Below are positions 11,701-22,261 of a stretch of 64,000 nt of DNA, in pieces. The notes under the pieces are model-generated. The model ran no database searches. It was not told the origin of the DNA and was given only the letters and a program-made list of their open reading frames with translations. Position 1 is the first letter of the stretch. Each line of letters opens with the position of its first letter. The translations under genes and the position numbers were made by a program. Source of the stretch: Haliclystus octoradiatus (lineage: Eukaryota > Cnidaria > Staurozoa > Stauromedusae > Haliclystidae); NCBI GenBank assembly GCA_916610825.1, contig OU744454.1, forward strand, positions 2,710,501-2,774,500, read 5' to 3'.

Positions 11701-14242
11701 TAATTTGGAGAATATTATTGAAACATCTGAATTAGATGATGATGTTATCATCTCTTCTGATGAATACAATAAAAAGAAAGAGGCAATAAAAAGCAATTCA
11801 TCCAAAACACAGCAGCATATCTATGACGATTTCCAAACATCCTCTCATGTAAATCATGATTTTGCAACAATGAGCATTAACGAAGTCAAAAGTGAAAATG
11901 CAAATTCAACCACAGACAGTCAAAATAATGGTCAAAATAAATTAAAAAGTACAACAAGATGGTTACCAAGCAATGACCAAGAAGTCATGAAAGTGAGACA
12001 AAGAACTTTAGAGGATGCTGAGATATCAAAGAGGCATAGTAATGCTTTGAAAGATGAATTATTGCAACTGAAAGGACTACTTAAAGATTATCAACAGCAA
12101 ACTGGTGTCGTTGTTCCTGATTCAGATAATACAGCTCAACAGTCTTCCAATGTTCAGCATTCAGAATTTGGATTTGCAACGAAACAACAATCAAACAGTC
12201 AGCGAACAGAATATGGTTATGAAAGGCAGCTCAGCAACGAAAAGAAAGAGGCAAATCTTCGAGAAACTTCTGAAAGAAAAAATCAAGTCGGATTAGAAAA
12301 TGTTATTGATGGACAAAGACCAATCAGAATAACAAAAGTTGTTCTTGATAATAATAATCCAAGTAATCAATTACAAGAAAGTGAAGGATTAAAATCATAT
12401 AAAGAAATGATGAATAATAAAATAGTCGAACGCATCAATGGACCTCGTAATGATATTGTGAATACGAGACAGGTTGTCAATCAAGAAAGATACACTGGTG
12501 AACAGATTAATGGTGAACAATCAAAGCATTATGAAGCACTAAGTGAATACAATTCAACAGAGAGTAAAGCCTATCATTCAGAGTTAATGAATCAAAATCA
12601 ACTGTTAAAAAGAGAATTGGAACATTTGAGAAGAAGTCAAGGGTTACCAGCTACTTCAACTTTAACCAAAAATACAACTGTAATAAAAGATACAAAAGAA
12701 GTGCACTTTATTGATTCAAAAGAACAACGTTTGGAATTAGAATTATTACAACAAAACGAGGCACTAAAAACGGAGTTGTCCCGTATGAAGGATTGCCTTG
12801 TAGAAAAACGAGATCTAGCTATGAGAGGAAGAAGTAATCTCAATGTGCAGCAATCAGAGGTTGTTACCAAGCAACAACAGCAGCAACGAAGTGCTCAACA
12901 ACAACATCATATTGTCTCTCAGCAACAGAATGCCTCGCAACAGCATCAAAATATGCAACAAAAACAACATATTGTCTCTCAGCAGCAAACTGTCTCACAA
13001 CAGCATCAAAACTTGCAGCAACAGCAACAGAATGTCTCGCAGCAACAACGAAATTTGCAGCAATATCAACAAAAACTTCAACAACAACAACAGCAAAAGC
13101 AGCAACAACATCATGAGCAAAGCATGCATCACCAATCGACAAATGAAGAATCCTTCTCAACCAAATCTCTTAGTCGTAGACAAGAAGCAAGACAAAACAG
13201 TAATGTTGAAAAATCCTATTTACAATATATAGAAAGCTGCAAAGAGCGGGAAAGACAAAAACAAGCTTCAAATCAAACATCTGTTGCTATGTCCACAACA
13301 GATTCAATGAAAAGTAGGTCCCTTGAAAACCGTTCTATTAATAGCACACGATCTGGTCAGGATGGAGAATATTCTCGAAAGATAACATCTGTAGAACGAT
13401 CCAATACTCTACCTGGTTTAAAAAGTCAAATGTTATCTTTATCACCAACAAGTAAACGCGGTCGTCAAATACAAACTACAACGACTGAAACAACATATAT
13501 ATTGGTTAATGATAAAGATAAAAAAGATATCAAAGACAGTCTACCATATAATGGCATCTTACCTACTAATAACATTGATACTATGAAAGATGAAATACAT
13601 TCAGATACAAACAATGTTGTTTATTTAGATGAGCTAGAAGGGGAGCCTCGTAGAACAACATTGCCTCGTTCTAGACGTACACAATCATTTCGTGATACGT
13701 CATCGCTAAATAATAAAGGTAATAATTTTGGACCAGGACAAGGATGGTCGTCAGATGATTGTAGAGATGAAGTTTATTACAATAAGCAAAGAATGACTGA
13801 AAAAAGACAACATTCAAGATCACATTCAAATCATCAATATACGAATGAAGGATTTCAAGATATTCTTATAAACAGGGATGATATTTCAATGAGTGACTCG
13901 TCATTGGCTAGTGATAGAACTGATAATCAATCAAGAGGATCAGAACGCTATCAAACATTTACAAGTGAGAATCGTCAAATGCAAGCGAATGAGGATATTC
14001 AAAGTCATTCTATTGAAGTACATCGAATTGAGGCTACATGTGAGTTTCATAGAAATGCGCATGGTAATCATAGCGAGGCTACTAACAAAGGAAGTCCAAC
14101 TAGAAATCATAAAGATTTTGGTGCCACAGGTAAATACTATTGTGAATTATGTCGTGATATGGTTAGGAAACAAAAGGAACCTCCTAAATATATCCCAGAA
14201 AAATATTTTCCAATTGGTGAAACCGTTATTCAGCGACGATAA
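8759..14242 (+). CDS. Very large low-complexity coiled-coil protein (single coding exon), unrecognised family
   Basis: An uninterrupted frame encodes 1,827 residues from the ATG at 8759. A pyrimidine tract and CAG at 8737-8739, just upstream, look like a 3' splice site, so this is probably a coding terminal exon after a non-coding first exon. I therefore prefer this ATG to the in-frame one at 8711. Visible features: an N-terminal Ala/Lys/Thr-rich region with 12-residue repeats of the type AKSVNTAKTVNS; a Gln-rich tract at about 170-208; acidic and serine-rich linkers; a long charged heptad-type coiled coil at about 630-890; further coiled-coil segments; and a second Gln/His tract at about 1370-1450. 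The C-terminus has Cys1761, several His, and a CxxC pair (Cys1795, Cys1798), possibly a small zinc site. Poly(A) signals follow at 14449 and 14513. A cytoskeletal or centrosomal scaffold is the likely role by composition only; I cannot assign a family. Confidence 0.85.
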   Translation: MSTKTARTARTAKSVNTAKTVNSAKSVNTAKTINSAKSVNTASATKAATAKTTATKAAKTTATKAAKTATTKSTSGISQKRNEKASTYSAKASEKYYNISNTLQDKKKSSSISRKRNGTRRHLSDNITDDDSLEESGGSDTVSEISESYIMDSYDNIYSSSLQSTEMSDYQQQQQQEQQYAHQQHQQQQEQQYVHQQQQQQQQQYVYQPRFNKNETVIDTNEEDIKADSSYGELTQSEDDDDSVRVQTLEKSLMKADREREVILSCLGKEYAERMALQDFMEDMCGKFGYDFNQLISDNGNEKDLEGLLHSMSEIKRERTTKIQTEARISNGQVDYMYDGDTSDEEDLSKFRSVLKTIISSEEGKYSPGRREQYLSSLMDDNSSVHSEYSNTDSQHMTSHAVISYTKDDYDSHVLNSSDVDEIQRLQDHRGPSDNDDELPFEIEDDEGSDTSMDTMYEQERKTEEEAGAVTIVEHVQRQKSNKLSSRSSLRKNEVEYRRSKEIPEVTTADEGIIVLTEFLAELIHEKQKASQIIAALEQQTGSRDGSSGIMGSDDNMSRKRANSCDGDEAIGDSWKQHKLRAGSRYKHRSASSLSYTERGERELKTSSLGRASGVYEAGSTDQDSFKFVYTIDPGISERDYKRLLDIINLLKRSKHSWCEEIESIKIKLQEANRDKESLIQDNEVLRTSLHAANEAISQIKDKVEELKRIILPLKQDNGRLATENNSLKKSLEKVRISIERETREELTELRIYKEEHSKNIKRLRTEISTYEEKITSYKEEIISYREEIGCYQERMSVLEENEEMLKTNNKILNEKYQEVKLKFEAKEEEKKNGRKLSDAENDKLHSDVSRLILEVKSKNEKIDEQNKTIEEMKDKKKLMLPKAVQTQKTNFETQSTMTDKLYQNEVEEMQKRQKEAEQKREQQYEAEQRREIQKEAEKIREQQLQDEQKLGRHNSPERKSPRDNEIVSRGRRHSSETDKINLENIIETSELDDDVIISSDEYNKKKEAIKSNSSKTQQHIYDDFQTSSHVNHDFATMSINEVKSENANSTTDSQNNGQNKLKSTTRWLPSNDQEVMKVRQRTLEDAEISKRHSNALKDELLQLKGLLKDYQQQTGVVVPDSDNTAQQSSNVQHSEFGFATKQQSNSQRTEYGYERQLSNEKKEANLRETSERKNQVGLENVIDGQRPIRITKVVLDNNNPSNQLQESEGLKSYKEMMNNKIVERINGPRNDIVNTRQVVNQERYTGEQINGEQSKHYEALSEYNSTESKAYHSELMNQNQLLKRELEHLRRSQGLPATSTLTKNTTVIKDTKEVHFIDSKEQRLELELLQQNEALKTELSRMKDCLVEKRDLAMRGRSNLNVQQSEVVTKQQQQQRSAQQQHHIVSQQQNASQQHQNMQQKQHIVSQQQTVSQQHQNLQQQQQNVSQQQRNLQQYQQKLQQQQQQKQQQHHEQSMHHQSTNEESFSTKSLSRRQEARQNSNVEKSYLQYIESCKERERQKQASNQTSVAMSTTDSMKSRSLENRSINSTRSGQDGEYSRKITSVERSNTLPGLKSQMLSLSPTSKRGRQIQTTTTETTYILVNDKDKKDIKDSLPYNGILPTNNIDTMKDEIHSDTNNVVYLDELEGEPRRTTLPRSRRTQSFRDTSSLNNKGNNFGPGQGWSSDDCRDEVYYNKQRMTEKRQHSRSHSNHQYTNEGFQDILINRDDISMSDSSLASDRTDNQSRGSERYQTFTSENRQMQANEDIQSHSIEVHRIEATCEFHRNAHGNHSEATNKGSPTRNHKDFGATGKYYCELCRDMVRKQKEPPKYIPEKYFPIGETVIQRR

Positions 14243-14448
14243 ACTCGACAAACTGTCTGTGAATTCTATAAAACTATAAAACTTTGATCAAATACAACTT
14301 TGTTTGTATAGTTCTATATATTTAATTATTAATTTTTGTATATCGTGTTTTAAAAGAGCAGCATTATATATTTTACAGTTTTATAATAACCGAATTCCTA
14401 TTTTTATTTTGTATTACATATAGAGAAAATAATTTGTTTATCGATATT

Positions 14449-14518
14449 AATAAATATATCCATGTGCTCGAACATTAATAGAAAGTTGTTCACATATTAA
14501 TTTTTAAATATAAATAAA
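14449..14518 (+). terminator. Poly(A) signals of the coiled-coil gene
   Basis: Two AATAAA hexamers, at 14449-14454 and 14513-14518, lie about 210 and 270 nt after the stop codon at 14242. Confidence 0.6.
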
Positions 14519-14666
14519 GTTGTAAGAATTTTATTGTATGGTATAATTCATGCCTGATATTTTTATAATTATTATATTGAAAACTTATATTCATTATCTT
14601 ATGAAAATGATTTGCTACACACAAAGATATATAGGAAAATATGTATAATGGTTACCCTATTAGAGC

Positions 14667-14881
14667 TAGACTCATTCAATAACGGCCCTCAACTCAACGC
14701 AGACGCTACGATGAAGGCCTGATAAAATTCAGGTAGCAAAGTGATGCGCTCCAAATGGCTGCTTGGCCAGATAGATTTTTCCTGCCTGAGCCATTTTGAG
14801 TGCATCACCTTGCTAGCTGAATTTTATTCGCCCCTCATTGGAGCGTCTGCGTGGAGCGAGAGCCGTTATGGAATGAGGCTA
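14667..14881. mobile_element. MULE-like MITE (TAGCCTCATTCCAT family), long form
   Basis: The terminal inverted repeats are about 43 bp: TAGACTCATTCAATAACGG on the left, against the reverse complement of the right end TAGCCTCATTCCATAACGG, continuing into ACGCAGACGCT. The flanking 9-mers TATTAGAGC (14658-14666) and TACCAGAGC (14882-14890) match at 7 of 9 positions, consistent with an old 9-bp target duplication. The interior contains a second, weaker palindrome. A short form of the same family is at 18311-18403. Confidence 0.7.
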
Positions 14882-15111
14882 TACCAGAGCAGCCTCGTGT
14901 CTATAATTTTTCATTTCAAAATGTTACATATTTTATTTATTTTAACAATTATGATTGCTCATAGTCCGACATTTCATAAATCATGATGAGCAACAACAAC
15001 AACAACAACATCCTAAATCCATAGATATTACACCATCACAGCATGATTTGTAATTTTGATAACAATATTTTGATTAATTTTGAATGTAATTTTGATAACC
15101 AGAGCAATATC

Positions 15112-15190
15112 ACAAGAGTTGGGACACGCTTTCATGTGTCGTTCTCAGCTCCAATTGGGCAGATGCCAGTCACGTGATTTTATGGACCTT
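15112..15190 (+). mobile_element. Truncated copy of the AGTTGGGACAC MITE family
   Basis: It begins AAGAGTTGGGACACGC and continues through 'CAGCTCCAATTGG.CAGATGCCAGTCACGTGATTTTATGGA', closely matching the starts of the copies at 56715 and, reversed, at 15320-15560. It stops after about 80 bp. Confidence 0.6.
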
Positions 15191-15319
15191 TGCGTCGCAG
15201 CTACACTTACAGGCACCAGCTACCTTAACCAAATATTATACTGACTTGTTTACTTGTGTCACTTGTGCTGGGTGTATCGATATATTTATTAAAAGAACAA
15301 AGATTTAAAGAAAGGAACA

Positions 15320-15560
15320 TCTATTTATAAGTGTTGGGACGCGCAACTTTTAGGACTCGATAACCGCCATTTTCGTCTCATTTTTAAAAAGGTTTTTCGA
15401 ATTCTTGATATTGTTTTCCCGCGCTTTGTTCAAATTTCGCAAGCCTGGGTTTGACGGAACGGAAATGGCATCCATAAAATCACGACGTGGCCGGCATCTG
15501 TCCAATGGGAGCCAAGAGCGGCACACGAAAGAGTGTCCCAACTCTTTTAAATAGATGGTT
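15320..15560 (-). mobile_element. Full-length AGTTGGGACAC-family MITE
   Basis: The inverted ends are CATCTATTTATAAGTGTTGGG and its partner CCCAACTCTTTTAAATAGATG. The body, read on the minus strand, matches 56715-56967 and 57118-57337. The open frame on this strand is a by-product of the element and not a gene. Confidence 0.7.
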
Positions 15561-16769
15561 CTGAGTAAAATATCTTGCTATAGTCCTCTATACCGTTGGT
15601 GTATAATTTCTTCAAACTTTGTGACATTTCTATTTTTAATCTCTAATTGCTGCATTTCCATGCTCTTCATTCTGTAAAACATATCGTGCTTCTTAATGGT
15701 TACTGCTTTATGTATTTATACTGAGCAAGAGAATACGAGTAAACATAAGGAAGATGATGATGATGACGATGATACGATTTCCGAGTACAGAGCTGTTTCA
15801 CATCTGAAATGTTGGTGGGGTTTAACAATACAGCTCGGGGTCACGGCTTTTTCAAAATAAACCACTGGAGTTATCAATCTTTTCTTTAAGAAATTCTCGA
15901 GGGACTCCGCATTAATTGGGAAGATGCGAAAAAGCTCTGATCCTTACTTCAAACTTTGTGACACAAAGGTTTCTTGCTAAACAAGTCGTGTGGAATACTC
16001 GTTTCACCATAAGGATATTAGATAATTTTTATTTTCAATTAAATTTCAGGAGATGGGATAGCCTCACCGAAGTACGTCTATTTTATCATTCCCTTTTATA
16101 ACACGAAATGGGAGCAATAGAAGATTTTTGAATTGAAGTTTTGTCTAGTAATTTTGCTGCTCTATTACATTGAATTAAAGATTTGTTTTTTTAACCATAT
16201 TACGAATTGTGTGAATTACAAAAAATGTATCTCTCAGTCCGAGAATTATATTCAATGAATGAGACCCCACCCTATAATGTAATATATGACATCTTATATG
16301 CTCTCAATACGATTATACAGCCATACAGCATATTAATTAACTTTTAATAATTAAGGAGTTTTTCAAAGGATTTTCTGCAATGGGGATCTTCCCTGAATAC
16401 AACTTGATGATGTTCAAGATTTTTATAAGATTTTCGAAAACATCGGTTTCTTTTCTCATTGTATCACAATACATGAAAGCATTAAAATATAACCCAATTT
16501 GTATCAAGCTTTGTCGGAGATTCCACGTTACGATTCTCAGCGGTGTTTACTGAAATTATGTTGATTTTATCAGGATTTGAAATCAACCACAAAAATACAC
16601 AGCAACGTAAACAACTTTCTAGCACACAAATCAATGATGATTTTTACTTACAATATAAGTAACAGCAGAGAGCTTAAGCAATAATCGTGTCAATGCTCAT
16701 TTTTTACTGAACCTATCCCGGGAATCTATTCAAAATTGTTTTGTACAATTTTTGATTTTGTTGATTATT

Positions 16770-16815
16770 GATATCAATTTAAAAAAAAAAAAAAAAAAAA
16801 AAAGATATCAATTTA
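16770..16815 (+). repeat. Poly(A) tract flanked by an 11-bp direct repeat
   Basis: GATATCAATTT occurs at 16770-16780 and again at 16804-16814, separated only by a 23-base A tract. This is the structure left by LINE-mediated retroposition in which nothing but the poly(A) tail was copied, with the 11-mer as the target-site duplication. That origin is inferred; slippage growth of an A-run does not explain the duplicated flank. Confidence 0.65.
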
Positions 16816-17939
16816 ATATCGCTCTCCGCTGTTCCCGACTTCCCTATATATCACCATGCCCTTTCTAAGTAAACACTATAAATGGCTCACCCAAAACTTT
16901 GATGAGAACTGTAGATTTATCTTGAAAAAACGAGAATAACAACGTACGTTGAATTGATTGATTTCGTTCTTCTTATAAATAATAATAATGTAATGCTTCC
17001 ATGTTGATGTCGATAGTAAAGCCAGTAAAATGTACATTAGCTTCTCATAGTTCTTATCGAGTTCTTATTTACTGTTTTTTTAGTGTTTAACATATAAATG
17101 CTAGAAGCTGCTAGATCATGCATTGTCGTTATGAGTAATGTAACTACTTCTAGTGTTCTAGAATGTTCTATTTGTTTCAGGAAGGCTCCTGCAACTTTTC
17201 ACCAGTAGATGTTTGATTTCTTTGAAGATCTAAGCTGTAAAGTTAGCGTTACATGTAGGACCTTCCCATGAAAGCGTTGGATTTGACCCTTGTAGACTGC
17301 TTTTCCTTGCGTTTAGAATGATTCAAATCAAAGTTTAAATCATTACTGTAAGAAAGACTTCGATTTCAGATTTTGAATTTTGTTTAAGTCATAAATTCAA
17401 CATTTTTTCATTTTGAATAAATTCAAATGGTCGGTTGCTAAAGTTGCTAAAATTGCTACATGGGGATATGGGACAAATTTTAATCTCAGCTCTAGAAATA
17501 TTATTATCACTAGGTAAACCATAATTAATTCAGTTAGATATACATGTTTAGTATTGTTCTTAATTTGAGAATTTTGTTTCCATGAAATTAACCATTGCAA
17601 GAAACTTTCTACTTAAAGTGAGAAAATATTTTCTAATTTTTGGAAAATTTTGAAAAAAGTATTTCGTTATGTTTATTTTCTTTCAAGAGCAAGAATTCTA
17701 TCTAAACATCGTTATTGTCGAAGGATAGCAATGCAAATGTCGAGATCATGCTGGAAAGTTTGGCGGTATCAAAATTTTAAATGTTGACCTTTGTACTGCA
17801 AAATTCCGGTTTCCAGCTGTTAATCAAGTATACTCCCTGCTGTGACATGCCCAAATGCTGTATTTTAAATACAAAATTCAGGAAATGGTACATTTTGGAA
17901 ATTTTGTGGCATCACTCCCAGCAATACCTACAAAAAGGG

Positions 17940-18485
17940 TTAGGCAAACTGCATTATCCTGTGTGAATTTAATACGTCAGACTTTCAGCACACAGGCTAA
18001 CGGAACTCATGGAAAAGTAGCCTGCTTGCAGATTGAAATCTGTTTTAGTCTGCACGCAGGCTGGGAAAAAGTCACTCTCTTCAATAAAATTTATAAGAAG
18101 AGTTTGACCGCAAAAATATTAACTTTGTCAAGCTTCGATTTCCACGACTAGGTCTGCTGATTCACGTGTCACGTCTTCGCACGATCTTATAACAACAAAA
18201 TTCCGTCATGTGACTCGAGGTAGCAAACTGTCGCATCTGATTGGGCATTCCAGTTTTCAGGGCGTTCCTCTAGCCCGTGTGCCACGACTCTCAGTTTCAT
18301 GAAGCAGAACTAGCCTCATTCCATCATTTCCCTCATTTCCGCGCAGTGCTCCAGTGAGGCGTCGCGCGGAAATGAGGGCCGTGATGGAATGAGGCTGAAG
18401 CAAAACATTTGGTAGAGGCTCTTACCCTGCTCTTGCCTATGAGCAAGGGTGCTAGCAAGTTTCACAAAAGGGCACAGCATATCGG
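17940..18485. repeat. Dispersed repeat shared with 36545-36840
   Basis: Blocks such as CAGGCTAACGGAACT, 'AAGAGTTT.ACCGCAAAA', 'CACATGACTC.AGGT' and 'AGAGGCTCTT' recur in the same order and orientation at 36545-36840, inside an intron of the antiporter gene. It has no coding capacity or clear termini. The short hairpin element at 18311-18403 is nested inside this copy and absent from the other. Confidence 0.6.
18311..18403. mobile_element. Short hairpin MITE, MULE-like, nested insertion
   Basis: The 93-bp segment is an almost perfect palindrome (AGCCTCATTCCATCATTTCC with its complement at the other end). The flanks GAAGCAGAAC (left) and GAAGCAAAAC (right) are a 10-bp duplication with one mismatch. 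The homologous repeat at about 36800-36815 shows the unoccupied site. Its ends match the 215-bp element at 14667-14881. Confidence 0.75.
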
Positions 18486-18959
18486 GGCTATGGATGAAGG
18501 TTGACAGAAATTCTGTGCGTGTATAACGGCAAATTAAAACTTATTAGGCAACGATTTCCAATGAATTTCTCCGTAAGCGGCTGTACGCAAGCAAGAGCAT
18601 TGAGCCTTTCCTGTATTTGCCAGCTAATATTTTCAAATAAAGGTACATACAAAAGTGTATCCGAGTTTGCGCTTATCTGAAATTTTTAGCAACGCATAAT
18701 AGTTGATGGAATTACAAAGTCAGGTAGCAAATAAGCTGGGATTTCATTTATTCGAATTGCGCTTGAATCATAAATAAACATCGATCATAAAAAGATATCC
18801 TAAATAGTTTTTCACTATGGACATATTACGCTATAACTAAAATGAGGAAAAAAATTTATAAAAAAAAAATTTATGAAAAAAAAAATTGCACTATATAGGT
18901 TAAAATGTTCCGAAAACTCTTTCCTGGTAAAGCATCTCTGAATTTCTTTCTGAATTTCG

Positions 18960-19026
18960 AAAAAGCGAACCCTCTAATATTTGAACGTTCGACCCGTATA
19001 CCGAAAGCATGGAAGTTACCCCTCCA
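18960..19026 (-). mobile_element. Fragment of the GGGGTAACTTCCA MITE family
   Basis: On the minus strand this reads as the left end of the element at 28606: AGGGGTAACTTCCA, then a block like 'TATACGGG...GTTCAAATATTA'. Only the terminal 65 bp is clear. Confidence 0.55.
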
Positions 19027-19029
19027 GGA

Positions 19030-22000
19030 TCATATGGTTATCAATTAGATTTCACCAATCTAGAAAATGTTATCATTTCTAGCCATTTGATGAAAGAATG
19101 TTGATATGGGCTGCCTTTACAGCAATCTGTTTGCCTTATATACCCACGCATTCACTTTCATTCAACACTCGACATGAAATATTAGTTGCTATCAATTTTA
19201 TTTGTAGCCGCTATCTCGAGCTTGCTTATGAAGATTCCGCTATAATTGTGTAAAACACCCATGCCATTTATAGATTGCACGATAATCATCATCAATACCA
19301 TAGAAATGACGTCAGAAATTATAGTTTGCCGGTATGTTGTCATACAGGTGTTTAATGATTTACTATACTACATACTATATATAGCACAAAGCAATCATTT
19401 TATTCAAAATAAGAAAAATATAATCCCCGTATAATGATATATAGTTTGACGTAATAGGTAACAGCAAATAGATTTATTAATAAAGAACAACGTTTGGGGT
19501 TCTCAACTGAGCCCATTTTCAAGTTAAATACAAGGTTAAAAAGTAATCTAATTTATAGTTTTTACATAATAAATAGCTATAATAATAAAAATGCATACTT
19601 GGGGATGAAATTTACCAAATTAATTGTCTAAAAAGACTCTTATTGAATGGTATAGTTCCCCGCAAAATTGTAATTCAAACAAGAGCAAATATATACTTGT
19701 CTACATAACTGAAACATTTTTTCCATGACTTTCACCCAATCATAAATATACATTAATCATTACATAACAACATAAGTTAATCTTTTTGAAATGAGTGGGA
19801 CTTTAGAATCGTAAGACGATAAAATGTTGATAAACAAAGGAGAGATATAAAAATATACAATTATTATAGGCCAATATACCTTGCTTTCATGCCTATGCCT
19901 TGGACATTCCTATGTTATAATCTAAGTTATATATATTATAGTGATTGAAAAAAGTAAAATTAATTGTTAATACAGTACTTAATTAAAGTGCAAAATTACA
20001 CAAGGAAATCTATGATCTAATAGAGACGTATATAGATAGATTTTCTTTATTTGAGAATTTTGGAGTCAAAATGGGAGTCAAAATAGCAAGTGTCCAAGTG
20101 AGTTTGTGTTAAAATCAGAAAATGTTTTCTAGCTATAAGGAAAAGTGTCTCACATATAGTTTTAAGAAAATTGTGTCTTGTTTTCAAGCACAAATGTTTT
20201 CTGTATTCGTACGAGATAATTTCATACAAACTGAATTACTTTCAAATTATTATTGACTGTATTAATAATTATTTACCCAACTTAATTAAAAAAGAAGATA
20301 CAAATAATTTAAAAGCATTTAGTTTAATTGTTTTAATTAAGCATTTAGTTTAACTGTTTTAATTTCATTAAAAATTTTCTATACGCATGCAAGAAAATGT
20401 TAATTCTCGCAACAATATTTTGCTTGATGTAAGTCTGTTTCCACTTGTTTTCAGCAACAATGTCTTGTTTCAAGCAAACAATGAATGTTTATTTCCAATT
20501 TTCAAGCGATTTAGTTGGACTTGCAAAGCAAAATTGCTTGACACTAGAATGTATTTTTCTACAAGAAATTTTCGACAAATGAAACAAACTTGAATTTAGC
20601 AAAATATTCTTGAATAATTATAATTTCCCTTTGATAGAACAATGTTGAGTTTTCCGCCTTCAATGTATAACGTTATCCTCAAAAGTAAAGTGAAAATCAT
20701 TGCAACAAAACATGTTTAAATTGAATTACAAACGAAATATATTTTCAAATTGATTGAGGTTATACACTACAGTTGAATACGATTCAATAAATGTCAAAGG
20801 CAAGTACCCAAATTTCTAGATATTGCTTTTTCAAATTATCTTTTCAATTTAACATTTAACAAAGCATAACATAATTTTTGAGATTAAGTTAAAAAAATAT
20901 TTTTGGGTAAAAAATATGCTACAAATGTTTAATCATTCAAATTAAAATATTTACTTATTTCAAGAAAATGTTGAATTGAATGTTTTTTATATATATCATC
21001 ATCATCATCATCATCATCATATGTAAAAAGAGCGTATAATAGCTATAATAGGCAAAGATAAGCTTTCACGAGTATACCAAGTCACCCTCACTAAATAAAA
21101 TGTATGATGATGATGATGATTTATTCAATAATATCTGATAGTATTAATAACCTGAAAACAACATTAAGACACTTTTTCACAGGACTGACTAACTAAGATA
21201 GACAAAAGAGAAAATTACAAAAAGTCATAACTAAGAGGGTTGAGAATTAAACTTCAAGCAAATGCTTCTGAAGGGTATACCAGACGGTGTTATGTAATTA
21301 CACGTCCTTATATCTAATGATAAGCCACATTCTCGAACCATGCTCTAAGTGCATGATGAGCTCATTTTTCTTGTATAAATCTTGTGTACATATTTCCAGC
21401 CCAAAGAACAACCCAAAGTTCTTCGCAGCTCGTATAGAGACAGGGACTTTTTATTATATTTTAATATATTTGATAATTTTCTTAGATTTGATGCAAATCA
21501 TTTCTTTATGTGGTTCCTCCATAATTTCCTCGATCCTTAATGTTTTGCTGTTTTGTTTCGTTTCATTATTTAATAATAATGTTTTATTTAGTTATAAATG
21601 AGAGATCATTGAAAAACAATTCTTCATTTGTTTAGGCTACTTTATATAAGAAATCCTGAAATGCTATAAATATGAGAGAATTTCTCGTAGAGGAATTTTC
21701 ATACTGGTGTAAGAATTATAACCTATATAGTCATCTTTGTGTCTATTCTATATTATGCTCTGTCTTAACAAACATTGACCACTCTCACATACATTTGTTC
21801 ACCTCATATTATTATATTATTATACCTATTTAGTCATGAATAGATTACTTAATGATCAAGGTCTGTATGGAAAATAATTTATTCTACAAAACATATACTG
21901 GTCTTCTTAGCCCACTCACATAAAAATCATTGACTCAAAAAATTTGTTCACAAATTCGAGGATAAAGAAAACAACAAATTGTATATATCTATTACGTAGG

Positions 22001-22261
22001 TACATGTTGGTGTGACTGATGGAAGCACGATAAAAGTAATTCACTTATATCCTGTTGACAGATTAGTATATAATAACAGTTATATATTATACATATTTTA
22101 TTGTTATAATTTCTAAACATGTTTTCGTTAGATAGACGTAATATGGAATTTATAATGTGAATGGATAATTTATATATAATTTGTATAGTTATAATGAATG
22201 TGTAACAATTATCTATAATTATTTTAATGCATGTTTTTCATTTCTCTGTACACCTGTCTTT
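19030..22261. other. Intergenic DNA, no gene seen
   Basis: AT-rich sequence with short simple repeats. There is a tandem duplication of a unit like AAGCATTTAGTTTAATTG at 20310-20365, a (CAT)n run near 20998-21021 and an (ATG)n run near 21103-21120. The two trinucleotide runs are in opposite orientation, as expected if they are tails of two LINE copies, but no RT sequence is left beside them. A minus-strand AATAAA at 22098-22103 could serve the GPCR gene. Confidence 0.45.

Larger units (their letters stand above)
14890..17940. other. Non-coding intergenic DNA
   Basis: Apart from the MITE copies at 15112-15560 and the poly(A) insertion at 16781-16803, I see no gene. A short ACA/ACAACA run lies near 14993-15010 and a GAT/GAC run near 15750-15775. 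Open frames are short and have no recognisable domain. Confidence 0.5.

Noticed and set aside
11181..11805. Minus-strand frames of 112-167 codons within the coiled-coil CDS
   Set aside because: Shadows of Glu/Lys-rich heptads read backwards (Phe/Leu/Ser-rich).
15350..15541. 63-codon minus-strand frame
   Set aside because: Lies wholly inside an AGTTGGGACAC-family MITE.
21287..21601. 104-codon hydrophobic open frame
   Set aside because: AT-rich chance frame without signal/TM organisation, homologue or splice context.
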